Below, one piece after another: positions 45,522 through 54,650 of a DNA stretch of 64,000 nucleotides. Source of the DNA: Clytia hemisphaerica (lineage: Eukaryota > Cnidaria > Hydrozoa > Leptothecata > Clytiidae). The notes beneath the pieces are model-generated. The model had not been told where the DNA came from. It worked only from the letters and a program-made list of their open reading frames with translations, and made no database searches. The stretch spans positions 310,001-374,000 of the forward strand of contig CACVBU010001144.1 in assembly GCA_902728285.1 (NCBI GenBank), in the 5' to 3' direction. Position numbers and translations under genes: made by a program. The stretch's first letter is position 1. Every line of letters begins with the position of its first letter.

Positions 45522-46204
45522 CTAAAGTCTATTCACAATAAGTGTGCACTCTTTTTTCATTTACCTGTAACTTTTGAAGGAATTCTTAAATCTTTATAAA
45601 TTTGGTATCATTAGAAAGATATTAGTGAGTGGAACAATTTGAAATAAAAAAAACTTTAAGAAGATTATAAAAATGAAGATGAAAATGAAGAAGAAAAAAA
45701 TGAAGATCTTGTAGAAAAGTGCTATAACTATCATTTTCACTGAAGTGAATCTTTAATCATCGAACGTCATCACTGTGAAAAAAATTCTCAAAAATATTTA
45801 TTCAGTCAAAAGATATCAAACAAAGTTATAAGCTGATTGACGTCTAAAAACGCTGTTTTCTGCAGTTTTTTGCTGTTTTTTGGGGTCAATCACTTATTAA
45901 CTTTGTATCATAACTTTATATTGAATAAACATTTTAATGAAATTTTTTCACAGTGATGATCTCCTAAGATCAAAGAATCTCTCCAGTGAAAATGAAAGTT
46001 ATAGCACTTTTCTACAAGATCTTCATTTTTTTCTTCTTCTTTTTTATCTTCATTTTTAGAATTTTTTTAAAGATTTTTTTATTTCAAATTGTTCCACTCA
46101 CTAATATCTTTTCAATGATACCAAATTTATAAAGATTGAAGAATTCCTTCAAAAGTTATAGGTAAAAGAAAAAAGAGTGCACACTTATCGTGAATAGACT
46201 TTAG
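45522..46204. mobile_element. Long foldback element
   Basis: Two arms of about 300 bases pair over nearly the full 683 bases, beginning CTAAAGTCTATTCAC on each strand. The arms contain purine-rich GAAGATGAAAATGAAGAAG blocks. Arm similarity is high but not perfect. The target duplication was not resolved. Confidence 0.75.
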
Positions 46205-46620
46205 TTTACATACCGTGAAAAGCACAGACCGAGATCATATATCAACCTGTGCCGACCAATCCAGATTCTATTCAGCGCGCAATCAACGCAGAGAAAAGTA
46301 ACCATGACGACAATCCAAGATCTTGGATTAAGTTCAAAGTTGATATTTTTTCGCGTCGTTGAAAACACAACTCAGAAATGTCATCAGCGCTTTTTAAAAA
46401 GAGTCAGTGATAGAGAATCATAACATAAAGATGTGTCTATTATTTCGATTCCATTGAAGTAATATTACCATAAATAATACTTTTATACATTTGGGAATCA
46501 TGTAGAAGATTTCTTTTGAAAAAAACTCATTTCAATTACACTTGGAGGTTTCTGGGGAATTCGTCAATAGTAAACATGTATATTGATACATACTGCTAGA
46601 CATTAACATGGTAATATTTG
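46205..46620. other. Spacer before the Penelope cluster
   Basis: Unique-looking AT-rich sequence. No exon resembling MFSD4 helices 8-12 was seen. Confidence 0.4.
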
Positions 46621-46903
46621 AAAACCATTACCAGCTGATAACTTCAAATAAAAGAGTACGAAAGAGATTCCGAATAGTGAATTCATTATCATAATCTTGA
46701 TCAGAAAATTGACAACGAATTGATGTTTGATAAAATATCTATATTTCGAGCATAACTTCACTCATCTTTCAGGATTGTAAAATGTAAAATTACAAAGTTG
46801 CTACTTATGTGAAAAAATTGGAAAAAAAAAAAAAAAAAATGTGCTAATTGAAGGCTATTAAAATTGTAAAATGGTTAAAAGACAAGGTCGTAATAAAAAG
46901 TAG
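46621..46903 (-). repeat. Terminal repeat (pLTR), copy A 3' end
   Basis: It matches 49357-49633 and the inverse of 53009-53282. The main difference is the length of an internal A-run (about 18 here). Confidence 0.85.
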
Positions 46904-49498
46904 TTAAAAAAGGTATAATTCTCTAGAGGCTTTTAAGCCATTGTTTAAAATAGGTTTCAGTCTTTTGATATGTAAAGCTTCTTTGTATAGAAGTGATGAC
47001 CAATTATCACTGGAATCAATTACTGACGTATTATCATTTACGAGATTTATGTAGATGGAGCGAAAATTAGGCTTTTCAATACCAAGCGTCAGGAGGGTAG
47101 TTATAAACTTGACTTCAGAGCACTCCTTCAAATGTTCGAGAACTGCACTCTCCTTCTTTGTAGCATGCTCTGAGCATCGCGTGAATAAATTCCTCTCCGT
47201 TTTGCCGACATAAGAGGCACGACAACCAGGGCAGATAAATCGATAAACAATGTTCGACTTGAACTTCAAGGGTGTTGGGTCTTTCATGTTGGTGTAGAAG
47301 CCAATTTTGTGTGTTGAATAGATTACTCGAAACATGACATTAGTGTCTTTCTTGAGACAAAACTTTAATTTTCTTTTTAATGCAGAAACAAGTTGTTCTC
47401 CTGTCGGGCCAGCGTAAGGGATACGTAACCAAAGTGTTGTCGGTATGGTATTATCAGCGTTGTCATTTTCAGAGTGTCGGGGACTGGTTGCGGTTTTAAT
47501 GATTTTGTTGACGGCAAAGCGAGGAAAACCATTCCAAGAAGCAAACTTTTTGATCAGGTTAATTTCATTTTTCAATTTAGCAGGATGACAAAGTTTGGTG
47601 GCACGGTTGGCAAGGCTAGAAATCCATGCTTTTCGGTAAGACCAAGGAGCGTAGCTATCAAAATTTGTATATAAGCCAGTGTTTGTATCTTTTCTAAATA
47701 TAGATAGACCATCTGGTGCAATCTCAAGATCTAAGAAGTGCGGTGTTTCATCTTCAAATTTGTCACTGTAAATTGAAGATTTTTATCAAATTTGTTAAGG
47801 GAGCAATGAACTTTATCGATATCTACTGGACGAATGACAAGGAGTGTATCATCAACGTATCTTGAGTAAAACTTTACGATACCAGAATCAATATAAGGTT
47901 TAATGACAGATTGTTCGAGTTCTGTCATTATGATATTTGCTAGTACAGGGCCAAGTGAACTTCCCATACTAACACCATCTAACTGTTCATAGAGAATGTT
48001 GTTTGCTGAAAATACGGTTTTTTTACAGGTGTCTTGAATTAATTTTCTGAGTGTGTTTTTTGAGATTTTAGTCTGTAACAAGTTCTTGTTATAAATTCGA
48101 TCGGTAATGATGTTTATTGTTTTAGATAAGGGTACGTTAGTGAATAAAGAGGTTACATCAAACGATACAAAGACATAACCATCGTCAAAAAGTTCTTTTG
48201 GAATCTGTTTGATTTTTTCGGCAGCATCGAATGAATCTTTAAGTGTGTAGTCATTGACAGTTAAAGGATTAAGGAGGTTAGTGAGATATTTACCAACAGA
48301 ATAATGTGTTGTTCCAGTGGTATCAACGATTGGTCGAAATTTAGGTAAGTGTTCATACTTTTTATGGATTTTTGGTAAACCATGAGCTCTGGCTGGCTTT
48401 GCATTTTTCGGTCTCATATCTTTGTATTCATTTTCATCGATTTCATTACGATTAAGTAGGGTTTTGAGGTAACGTTGAATGCTGGTAAGTCTAGAAGCAG
48501 TTGGATCGACATTCACTTTACGAAATTTGGCTTTGTCAGCAAACACGAATCGATGGAATATTGGTAATCGGCTATGTCAATCAAGACGATGCCATTCCCT
48601 TTGTCGGGTTTCAAAATAGCGATTGATTTGCGAAGATTCTTTATCAATTTAATGTGTTTAGAGTCTTTGAAAATTTGACGATCATCGATATTAATATAAT
48701 TAAAAGCAAAACCTCGGAGTAAGTTTTTAGCTCTTTCAACGGAATAATGGCCATTTTTCAAAACTTTCGAACGGTACAGCTGATTCCAAAGTTCTTCTGC
48801 AACAACAAAAGTTCGGTATCTTTGGGTTGTTTAGCAAGACCATGGTTTAAACCGAATCGTAGCGTTTTATACTCGTCTTCAGATAAGGTGTGCGAAGATA
48901 AGTTAGTGATTATAGTGTTAGGATTTTTTGAGATACCATTCAGACGGTCACGTTCTTTTATAATTAAATCAAGTTTGTGGTTAAGTTTGTCACGAATAGG
49001 TTTGATAAATTTATTGACGCCAATTTTAATTGAATGTTCAATAACAAACTTCCTCATAAAAGTAGCATTACTGTTCAGAGTTTCACGTTTAGTAAAAAAC
49101 ACTGTCTTGATTTCACGAATTTGTTTGCGTTTCGTTATAATTTCGTCAAGGAGAATACGTCTTTGATATTTTCGTTTCGATAACTGGTCAAGGTACTTCG
49201 TGTTCTTCCAGCGTACAAATTTTGGGAAAACGTTTTGGTCACGACAGTTAATAAGAAAATTTAAGCTTGCCTCGTATCGTTTAAGTTTTTTCTCCAGTCT
49301 TTCCACAGTGGTAGCAATTTTGTAAAGATTTTCATCAGCAGCTCGGAGATTAATCCAAAAACCATTACCAGCTGATAACTTCAAATAAAAGAGTACGAAA
49401 GAGATTCCGAATAGTGAATTCATTATCATAATCTTGATCAGAAAATTGACAACGAATTGATGTTTGATAAAATATCTATATTTCGAGCATAACTTCAC
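46904..49498 (-). pseudogene. Penelope-like RT/endonuclease, copy A, frameshifted
   Basis: The full coding span is present but split by three single-base deletions relative to copy C, near 48812, 48547 and 47762. This copy alone keeps the N-terminal region: its frame opens inside the terminal repeat and adds about 150 residues, including a coiled-coil-like basic segment, before the part shared with C. RT and GIY-YIG blocks are as described for C. Because the deletions lie in or next to short homopolymers, they may be assembly errors. Confidence 0.85.
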
Positions 49499-49633
49499 TC
49501 ATCTTTCAGGATTGTAAAATGTAAAATTACAAAGTTGCTACTTATGTGAAAAATTGGAAAAAAAAAAAATGTGCTAATTGAAGGCTATTAAAATTGTAAA
49601 ATGGTTAAAAGACAAGGTCGTAATAAAAAGTAG
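49357..49633 (-). repeat. Terminal repeat (pLTR) shared by copies A and B
   Basis: It is both the 5' repeat of A and the 3' repeat of B. The A-run is shorter here (about 10) than at 46818. Confidence 0.85.
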
Positions 49634-50809
49634 TTAAAAAAGGTATAATTCTCTAGAGGCTTTTAAGCCATTGTTTAAAATAGGTTTCAGTCTTTTGATA
49701 TGTAAAGCTTCTTTGTATAGAAGTGATGACCAATTATCACTGGAATCAATTACTGACGTATTATCATTTACGAGATTTATGTAGATGGAGCGAAAATTAG
49801 GCTTTTCAATACCAAGCGTCAGGAGGGTAGTTATAAACTTGACTTCAGAGCACTCCTTCAAATGTTCGAGAACTGCACTCTCCTTCTTTGTAGCATGCTC
49901 TGAGCATCGCGTGAATAAATTCCTCTCCGTTTTGCCGACATAAGAGGCACGACAACCAGGGCAGATAAATCGATAAACAATGTTCGACTTGAACTTCAAG
50001 GGTGTTGGGTCTTTCATGTTGGTGTAGAAGCCAATTTTGTGTGTTGAATAGATTACTCGAAACATGACATTAGTGTCTTTCTTGAGACAAAACTTTAATT
50101 TTCTTTTTAATGCAGAAACAAGTTGTTCTCCTGTCGGGCCAGCGTAAGGATACGTAACCAAAGTGTTTGTCGGTATGGTATTATCAGCGTTGTCATTTTC
50201 AGAGTGTCGGGGACTGGTTGCGGTTTTAATGATTTTGTTGACGGCAAAGCGAGGAAAACCATTCCAAGAAGCGAACTTTTTGATCAGGTTAATTTCATTT
50301 TTCAATTTAGCAGGATGACAAAGTTTGGTGGCACGGTTGGCAAGGCTAGAAATCCATGCTTTTCGGTAAGACCAAGGAGCGTAGCTATCAAAATTTGTAT
50401 ATAAGCCAGTGTTTGTATCTTTTCTAAATATAGATAGACCATCTGGTGCAATCTCAAGATCTAAGAAGTGCGGTGTTTCATCTTCAATTTGTCCACTGTA
50501 AATTGAAGATTTTTATCAAATTTGTTAAGGGAGCAATGAACTTTATCGATATCTACTGGACGAATGACAAGGAGTGTATCATCAACGTATCTTGAGTAAA
50601 ACTTTACGATACCAGAATCAATATAAGGTTTAATGACAGATTGTTCGAGTTCTGTCATTATGATATTTGCTAGTACAGGGCCAAGTGAACTTCCCATACT
50701 AACACCATCTAACTGTTCATAGAGAATGTTGTTTGCTGAAAATACGGTTTTTTTACAGTGTCTTGAATTAATTTTCTGAGTGTGTTTTTTGAGATTTTAG
50801 TCTGTAACA
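49634..50809 (-). pseudogene. Penelope-like RT/endonuclease, copy B, 5' truncated
   Basis: It holds the endonuclease and the RT from motif B (DGVSMGSSLGP) to the stop, then is cut at its 5' side where copy C starts. Small indels shift the frame near 50485 and 50757, and a compensating pair near 50149 and 50166 alters about eight residues after NTIPT. Otherwise it is almost identical to A and C. Confidence 0.85.
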
Positions 50810-50851
50810 CACTTCACTAAACGTGAAACTCTGAACAGTAATGCTACTTTT

Positions 50852-53008
50852 ATGAGGAAGTTTGTTATTGAACATTCAATTAAAATTGGCGTCAATAAAT
50901 TTATCAAACCTATTCGTGACAAACTTAACCACAAACTTGATTTAATGATAAAAGAACGTGACCGTCTGAATGGTATCTCAAAAAATCCTAACACTATAAT
51001 CACTAACTTATCTTCGCACACCTTATCTGAAGACGAGTATAAAACGCTACGATTCGGTTTAAACCATGGTCTTGCTAAACAACCCAAAGATACCGAAACT
51101 TTTGTTGTTGCAGAAGAACTTTGGAATCAGCTGTACCGTTCGAAAGTTTTGAAAAATGGCCATTATTCCGTTGAAAGAGCTAAAAACTTACTCCGAGGTT
51201 TTGCTTTTAATTATATTAATATCGATGATCGTCAAATTTTCAAAGACTCTAAACACATTAAATTGATAAAGAATCTTCGCAAATCAATCGCTATTTTGAA
51301 ACCCGACAAAGGGAATGGCATCGTCTTGATTGACATAGCCGATTACCAATATTCCATCGATTCGTTGTTTGCTGACAAAGCCAAATTTCGTAAAGTGAAT
51401 GTCGATCCAACTGCTTCTAGACTTACCAGCATTCAACGTTACCTCAAAACCCTACTTAATCGTAATGAAATCGATGAAAATGAATACAAAGATATGAGAC
51501 CGAAAAATGCAAAGCCAGCCAGAGCTCATGGTTTACCAAAAATCCATAAAAAGTATGAACACTTACCTAAATTTCGACCAATCGTTGATACCACTGGAAC
51601 AACACATTATTCTGTTGGTAAATATCTCACTAACCTCCTTAATCCTTTAACTGTCAATGACTACACACTTAAAGATTCATTCGATGCTGCCGAAAAAATC
51701 AAACAGATTCCAAAAGAACTTTTTGACGATGGTTATGTCTTTGTATCGTTTGATGTAACCTCTTTATTCACTAACGTACCCTTATCTAAAACAATAAACA
51801 TCATTATCGATCGAATTTATAACAAGAACTTGTTACAAACTAAAATCTCAAAAAACACACTCAGAAAATTAATTCAAGACACCTGTAAAAAAACCGTATT
51901 TTCAGCAAACAACATTCTCTATGAACAGTTAGATGGTGTTAGTATGGGAAGTTCACTTGGCCCTGTACTAGCAAATATCATAATGACAGAACTCGAACAA
52001 TCTGTCATTAAACCTTATATTGATTCTGGTATCGTAAAGTTTTACTCAAGATACGTTGATGATACACTCCTTGTCATTCGTCCAGTAGATATCGATAAAG
52101 TTCATTGCTCCCTTAACAAATTTGATAAAAATCTTCAATTTACAGTTGACAAATTTGAAGATGAAACACCGCACTTCTTAGATCTTGAGATTGCACCAGA
52201 TGGTCTATCTATATTTAGAAAAGATACAAACACTGGCTTATATACAAATTTTGATAGCTACGCTCCTTGGTCTTACCGAAAAGCATGGATTTCTAGCCTT
52301 GCCAACCGTGCCACCAAACTTTGTCATCCTGCTAAATTGAAAAATGAAATTAACCTGATCAAAAAGTTCGCTTCTTGGAATGGTTTTCCTCGCTTTGCCG
52401 TCAACAAAATCATTAAAACCGCAACCAGTCCCCGACACTCTGAAAATGACAACGCTGATAATACCATACCGACAACACTTTGGTTACGTATCCCTTACGC
52501 TGGCCCGACAGGAGAACAACTTGTTTCTGCATTAAAAAGAAAATTAAAGTTTTGTCTCAAGAAAGACACTAATGTCATGTTTCGAGTAATCTATTCAACA
52601 CACAAAATTGGCTTCTACACCAACATGAAAGACCCAACACCCTTGAAGTTCAAGTCGAACATTGTTTATCGATTTATCTGCCCTGGTTGTCGTGCCTCTT
52701 ATGTCGGCAAAACGGAGAGGAATTTATTCACGCGATGCTCAGAGCATGCTACAAAGAAGGAGAGTGCAGTTCTCGAACATTTGAAGGAGTGCTCTGAAGT
52801 CAAGTTTATAACTACCCTCCTGACGCTTGGTATTGAAAAGCCTAATTTTCGCTCCATCTACATAAATCTCGTAAATGATAATACGTCAGTAATTGATTCC
52901 AGTGATAATTGGTCATCACTTCTATACAAAGAAGCTTTACATATCAAAAGACTGAAACCTATTTTAAACAATGGCCTAAAAGCCTCTAGAGAATTATACC
53001 TTTTTTAA
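50852..53008 (+). CDS. Penelope-like reverse transcriptase with GIY-YIG endonuclease
   Basis: A 718-codon open frame from the first ATG; the same frame is open to about 50816, and relative to copy A some 140-150 N-terminal residues are missing. Visible in order: PDKGNGIVL (151-159); GLPKIHKKYEHLPKFRPIVD (227-246); RT motif A SFDVTSLFTNVP (299-310, catalytic D301); motif B DGVSMGSSLGPVLAN (361-375); motif C YVDDTL (401-406); HFLDLEI (441-447). The C-terminal endonuclease shows YRFICPGC (606-613), YVGKTERNL (617-625), TRCSEHA (627-633), and a late KEALHIKRLKPILN (693-706) with the probable catalytic Glu. The protein copies element RNA into DNA at a nick it makes itself. An intact frame and near-identity to A and B imply recent activity, though this truncated copy may not be autonomous. 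Confidence 0.93.
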   Translation: MRKFVIEHSIKIGVNKFIKPIRDKLNHKLDLMIKERDRLNGISKNPNTIITNLSSHTLSEDEYKTLRFGLNHGLAKQPKDTETFVVAEELWNQLYRSKVLKNGHYSVERAKNLLRGFAFNYINIDDRQIFKDSKHIKLIKNLRKSIAILKPDKGNGIVLIDIADYQYSIDSLFADKAKFRKVNVDPTASRLTSIQRYLKTLLNRNEIDENEYKDMRPKNAKPARAHGLPKIHKKYEHLPKFRPIVDTTGTTHYSVGKYLTNLLNPLTVNDYTLKDSFDAAEKIKQIPKELFDDGYVFVSFDVTSLFTNVPLSKTINIIIDRIYNKNLLQTKISKNTLRKLIQDTCKKTVFSANNILYEQLDGVSMGSSLGPVLANIIMTELEQSVIKPYIDSGIVKFYSRYVDDTLLVIRPVDIDKVHCSLNKFDKNLQFTVDKFEDETPHFLDLEIAPDGLSIFRKDTNTGLYTNFDSYAPWSYRKAWISSLANRATKLCHPAKLKNEINLIKKFASWNGFPRFAVNKIIKTATSPRHSENDNADNTIPTTLWLRIPYAGPTGEQLVSALKRKLKFCLKKDTNVMFRVIYSTHKIGFYTNMKDPTPLKFKSNIVYRFICPGCRASYVGKTERNLFTRCSEHATKKESAVLEHLKECSEVKFITTLLTLGIEKPNFRSIYINLVNDNTSVIDSSDNWSSLLYKEALHIKRLKPILNNGLKASRELYLF

Positions 53009-53282
53009 CTACTTTTTATTACGACCTTGTCTTTTAACCATTTTACAATTTTAATAGCCTTCAATTTTTTTTTTTTTTTTTCCAATTTTTCACATAAGTA
53101 GCAACTTTGTAATTTTACATTTTACAATCCTGAAAGATGAGTGAAGTTATGCTCGAAATATAGATATTTTATCAAACATCAATTCGTTGTCAATTTTCTG
53201 ATCAAGATTATGATAATGAATTCACTATTCGGAATCTCTTTCGTACTCTTTTATTTGAAGTTATCAGCTGGTAATGGTTTTT
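53009..53282 (+). repeat. Terminal repeat (pLTR), copy C 3' end
   Basis: The inverse of the two other terminal repeats. It contains GATGAG, ten bases, then CTCGAAA (53136-53158), which resembles part of a hammerhead ribozyme core. Confidence 0.85.
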
Positions 53283-53345
53283 AAACAACCATACGATTGC
53301 AAGATAATCGTCAGTACATAATTGTTCTCTATTGAAAAAGACATG

Positions 53346-53527
53346 CTCTCCAACGTTTGTTGTTTACAAACATTCGAAAAACCTCTCTTTTATAGTCTAA
53401 AAAGAACCTATTGCAATTCGGTGCAATGCATCTTTAATAAGAATCTGTTAAAATACAAAGTCTCTTGTTTTGTTATAGTAGAGTAGGCACTGTACTGTTA
53501 CAAAGAGCGTTGGAGAGAAAGGAATAA
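53346..53527. mobile_element. Short MITE with CTCTCCAACG ends
   Basis: CTCTCCAACG at the left and CGTTGGAGAG at the right are perfect inverted repeats around 162 bases. Target duplication not resolved. Confidence 0.5.
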
Positions 53528-53615
53528 AAGGGGGTGCAAGCATCTCCGAGCCAGTTTTAAAATTTATGTATGGTATAATGAGGAAAATTCTATCGCATAA
53601 AAAAAACATACTAAT

Positions 53616-53992
53616 GCTGGGAGCAAACCATCAAACATGGTTCTTCAAACATTTGAACTTTCTTGTTGAATGGTTTGCGCGGCATTTTCCAACATTGTCT
53701 CAAACATTTATTTTGTTGCATTACAACGGCTTCTTTCTTTTGTTTATTTTTCAAATCACGCGTTCGAAATCATATTCAATGTTCGATTAGCAATGCAATG
53801 TCTTCATTCTAGGGAAACCCCGAGTTGAATGTTTGAAAAAATTATGAACTTGTTCAAACATTGTTTCAAACATATTTTTGGATCTTTTTGTTGAAAAGAT
53901 ACCATTTTTGACTCCGCAAATCGTCAAACATCGATTTCAAACATGAAACGTCCCGATGTTTGAAGAACCATGTTTGATGGTTTGCTCCCAGC
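53616..53992. mobile_element. MITE with 37-base perfect terminal repeats
   Basis: The ends begin GCTGGGAGCAAACCATCAAA and match perfectly over about 37 bases. The interior is rich in CAAACAT and TTTGAA half-palindromes in both orientations, so subterminal regions may carry many binding sites of one transposase. CTAA lies near the left edge and TTAA at the right, so the duplication is unclear. Confidence 0.75.
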
Positions 53993-54648
53993 TTAACCTC
54001 CAATTTCGACAAAAAAATCATCAAAAAGATATAATAAATTACATATAAAATGTGTATGAATAAATAATCCTTAAAAAAATTAAAATGAAAAAAAAAAAAA
54101 AAAAAAAAGGTTATATAATTAAAGGTAAAAAAGCATTATTAAAATCATTCCAGAGAAATGGTATCTAGCAAGGAATTATTCTTGGATGGTTTGAATGTCC
54201 TCAAAGATCAACAGATTCTCTTCGAACTTCTTGAATCAGTGTTTGACCTACAAAAAAGAAGAAGGATAAAATTTTGTTTGCAAGAGGAAGGACAAATAAA
54301 TTGTTACATTTTGCATAGTTTGCAGAGGGGTATGAACTCCCTAGGTTTATTTCACCCCCTATATACCCATTCCCCATTTCTGTAATGAAATCTTACCCCT
54401 CCCCCTTTTTTTTACAGAAAATTCGTTTCGTAGGAAACTCACTCTATGCACCCCAAAAGGGATCAAAGAGTACAATATTTATACAGTCACAAGCCAAAAA
54501 TTGAGGAACAGCCGCTTTCCTTCTTGCACTATCAATCCAGCTTACACCAGCTTTCACACCAACGCTCATCTGGACGTTGTGAATATTAATTTATATTAAT
54601 ATGGTTAATGCCAAAAGTAGACAATAGGTGAACGAAAATCCAAATTTA
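53993..54648. other. Spacer between the Penelope cluster and DNTTIP1
   Basis: A run of over 20 A (54088-54109) is followed by a plus-strand frame (54158-54385) opening MVSSKELFLDGLNVLKDQQI after a TTCCAG acceptor-like site. It is amphipathic and Leu-rich, has no recognised family, and does not match the missing MFSD4 helices. Probably not a gene. Confidence 0.3.
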
Positions 54649-54650
54649 TT
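54645..54650 (-). promoter_or_regulatory. Polyadenylation hexamer overlapping the DNTTIP1 stop codon
   Basis: On the minus strand the stop TAA runs straight into AATAAA, sharing two bases. If used, the 3' UTR would be only some tens of bases. Confidence 0.4.

Larger units (their letters stand above)
46621..53282. mobile_element. Composite of three Penelope-like retroelement copies
   Basis: Copies A (46621-49356 plus its 5' terminal repeat) and B (49357 to about 50809) are in tandem on the minus strand and share the terminal repeat at 49357-49633. Copy C (about 50810-53282) is on the plus strand, head-to-head with B. The outer ends are inverted copies of AAAACCATTACCAGCTGATA. Tandem copies with shared terminal repeats and abrupt inversions are a known habit of Penelope-like elements, which prime reverse transcription at a DNA break made by their own endonuclease. 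Confidence 0.88.

Noticed and set aside
47474-50404. Open frames antisense to Penelope copies
   Set aside because: They are shadows of the RT/endonuclease coding sequence on the other strand.
54158-54385. Last exon of the MFSD4-type gene
   Set aside because: The frame has no membrane helices and does not resemble helices 8-12 or the family C-terminus.
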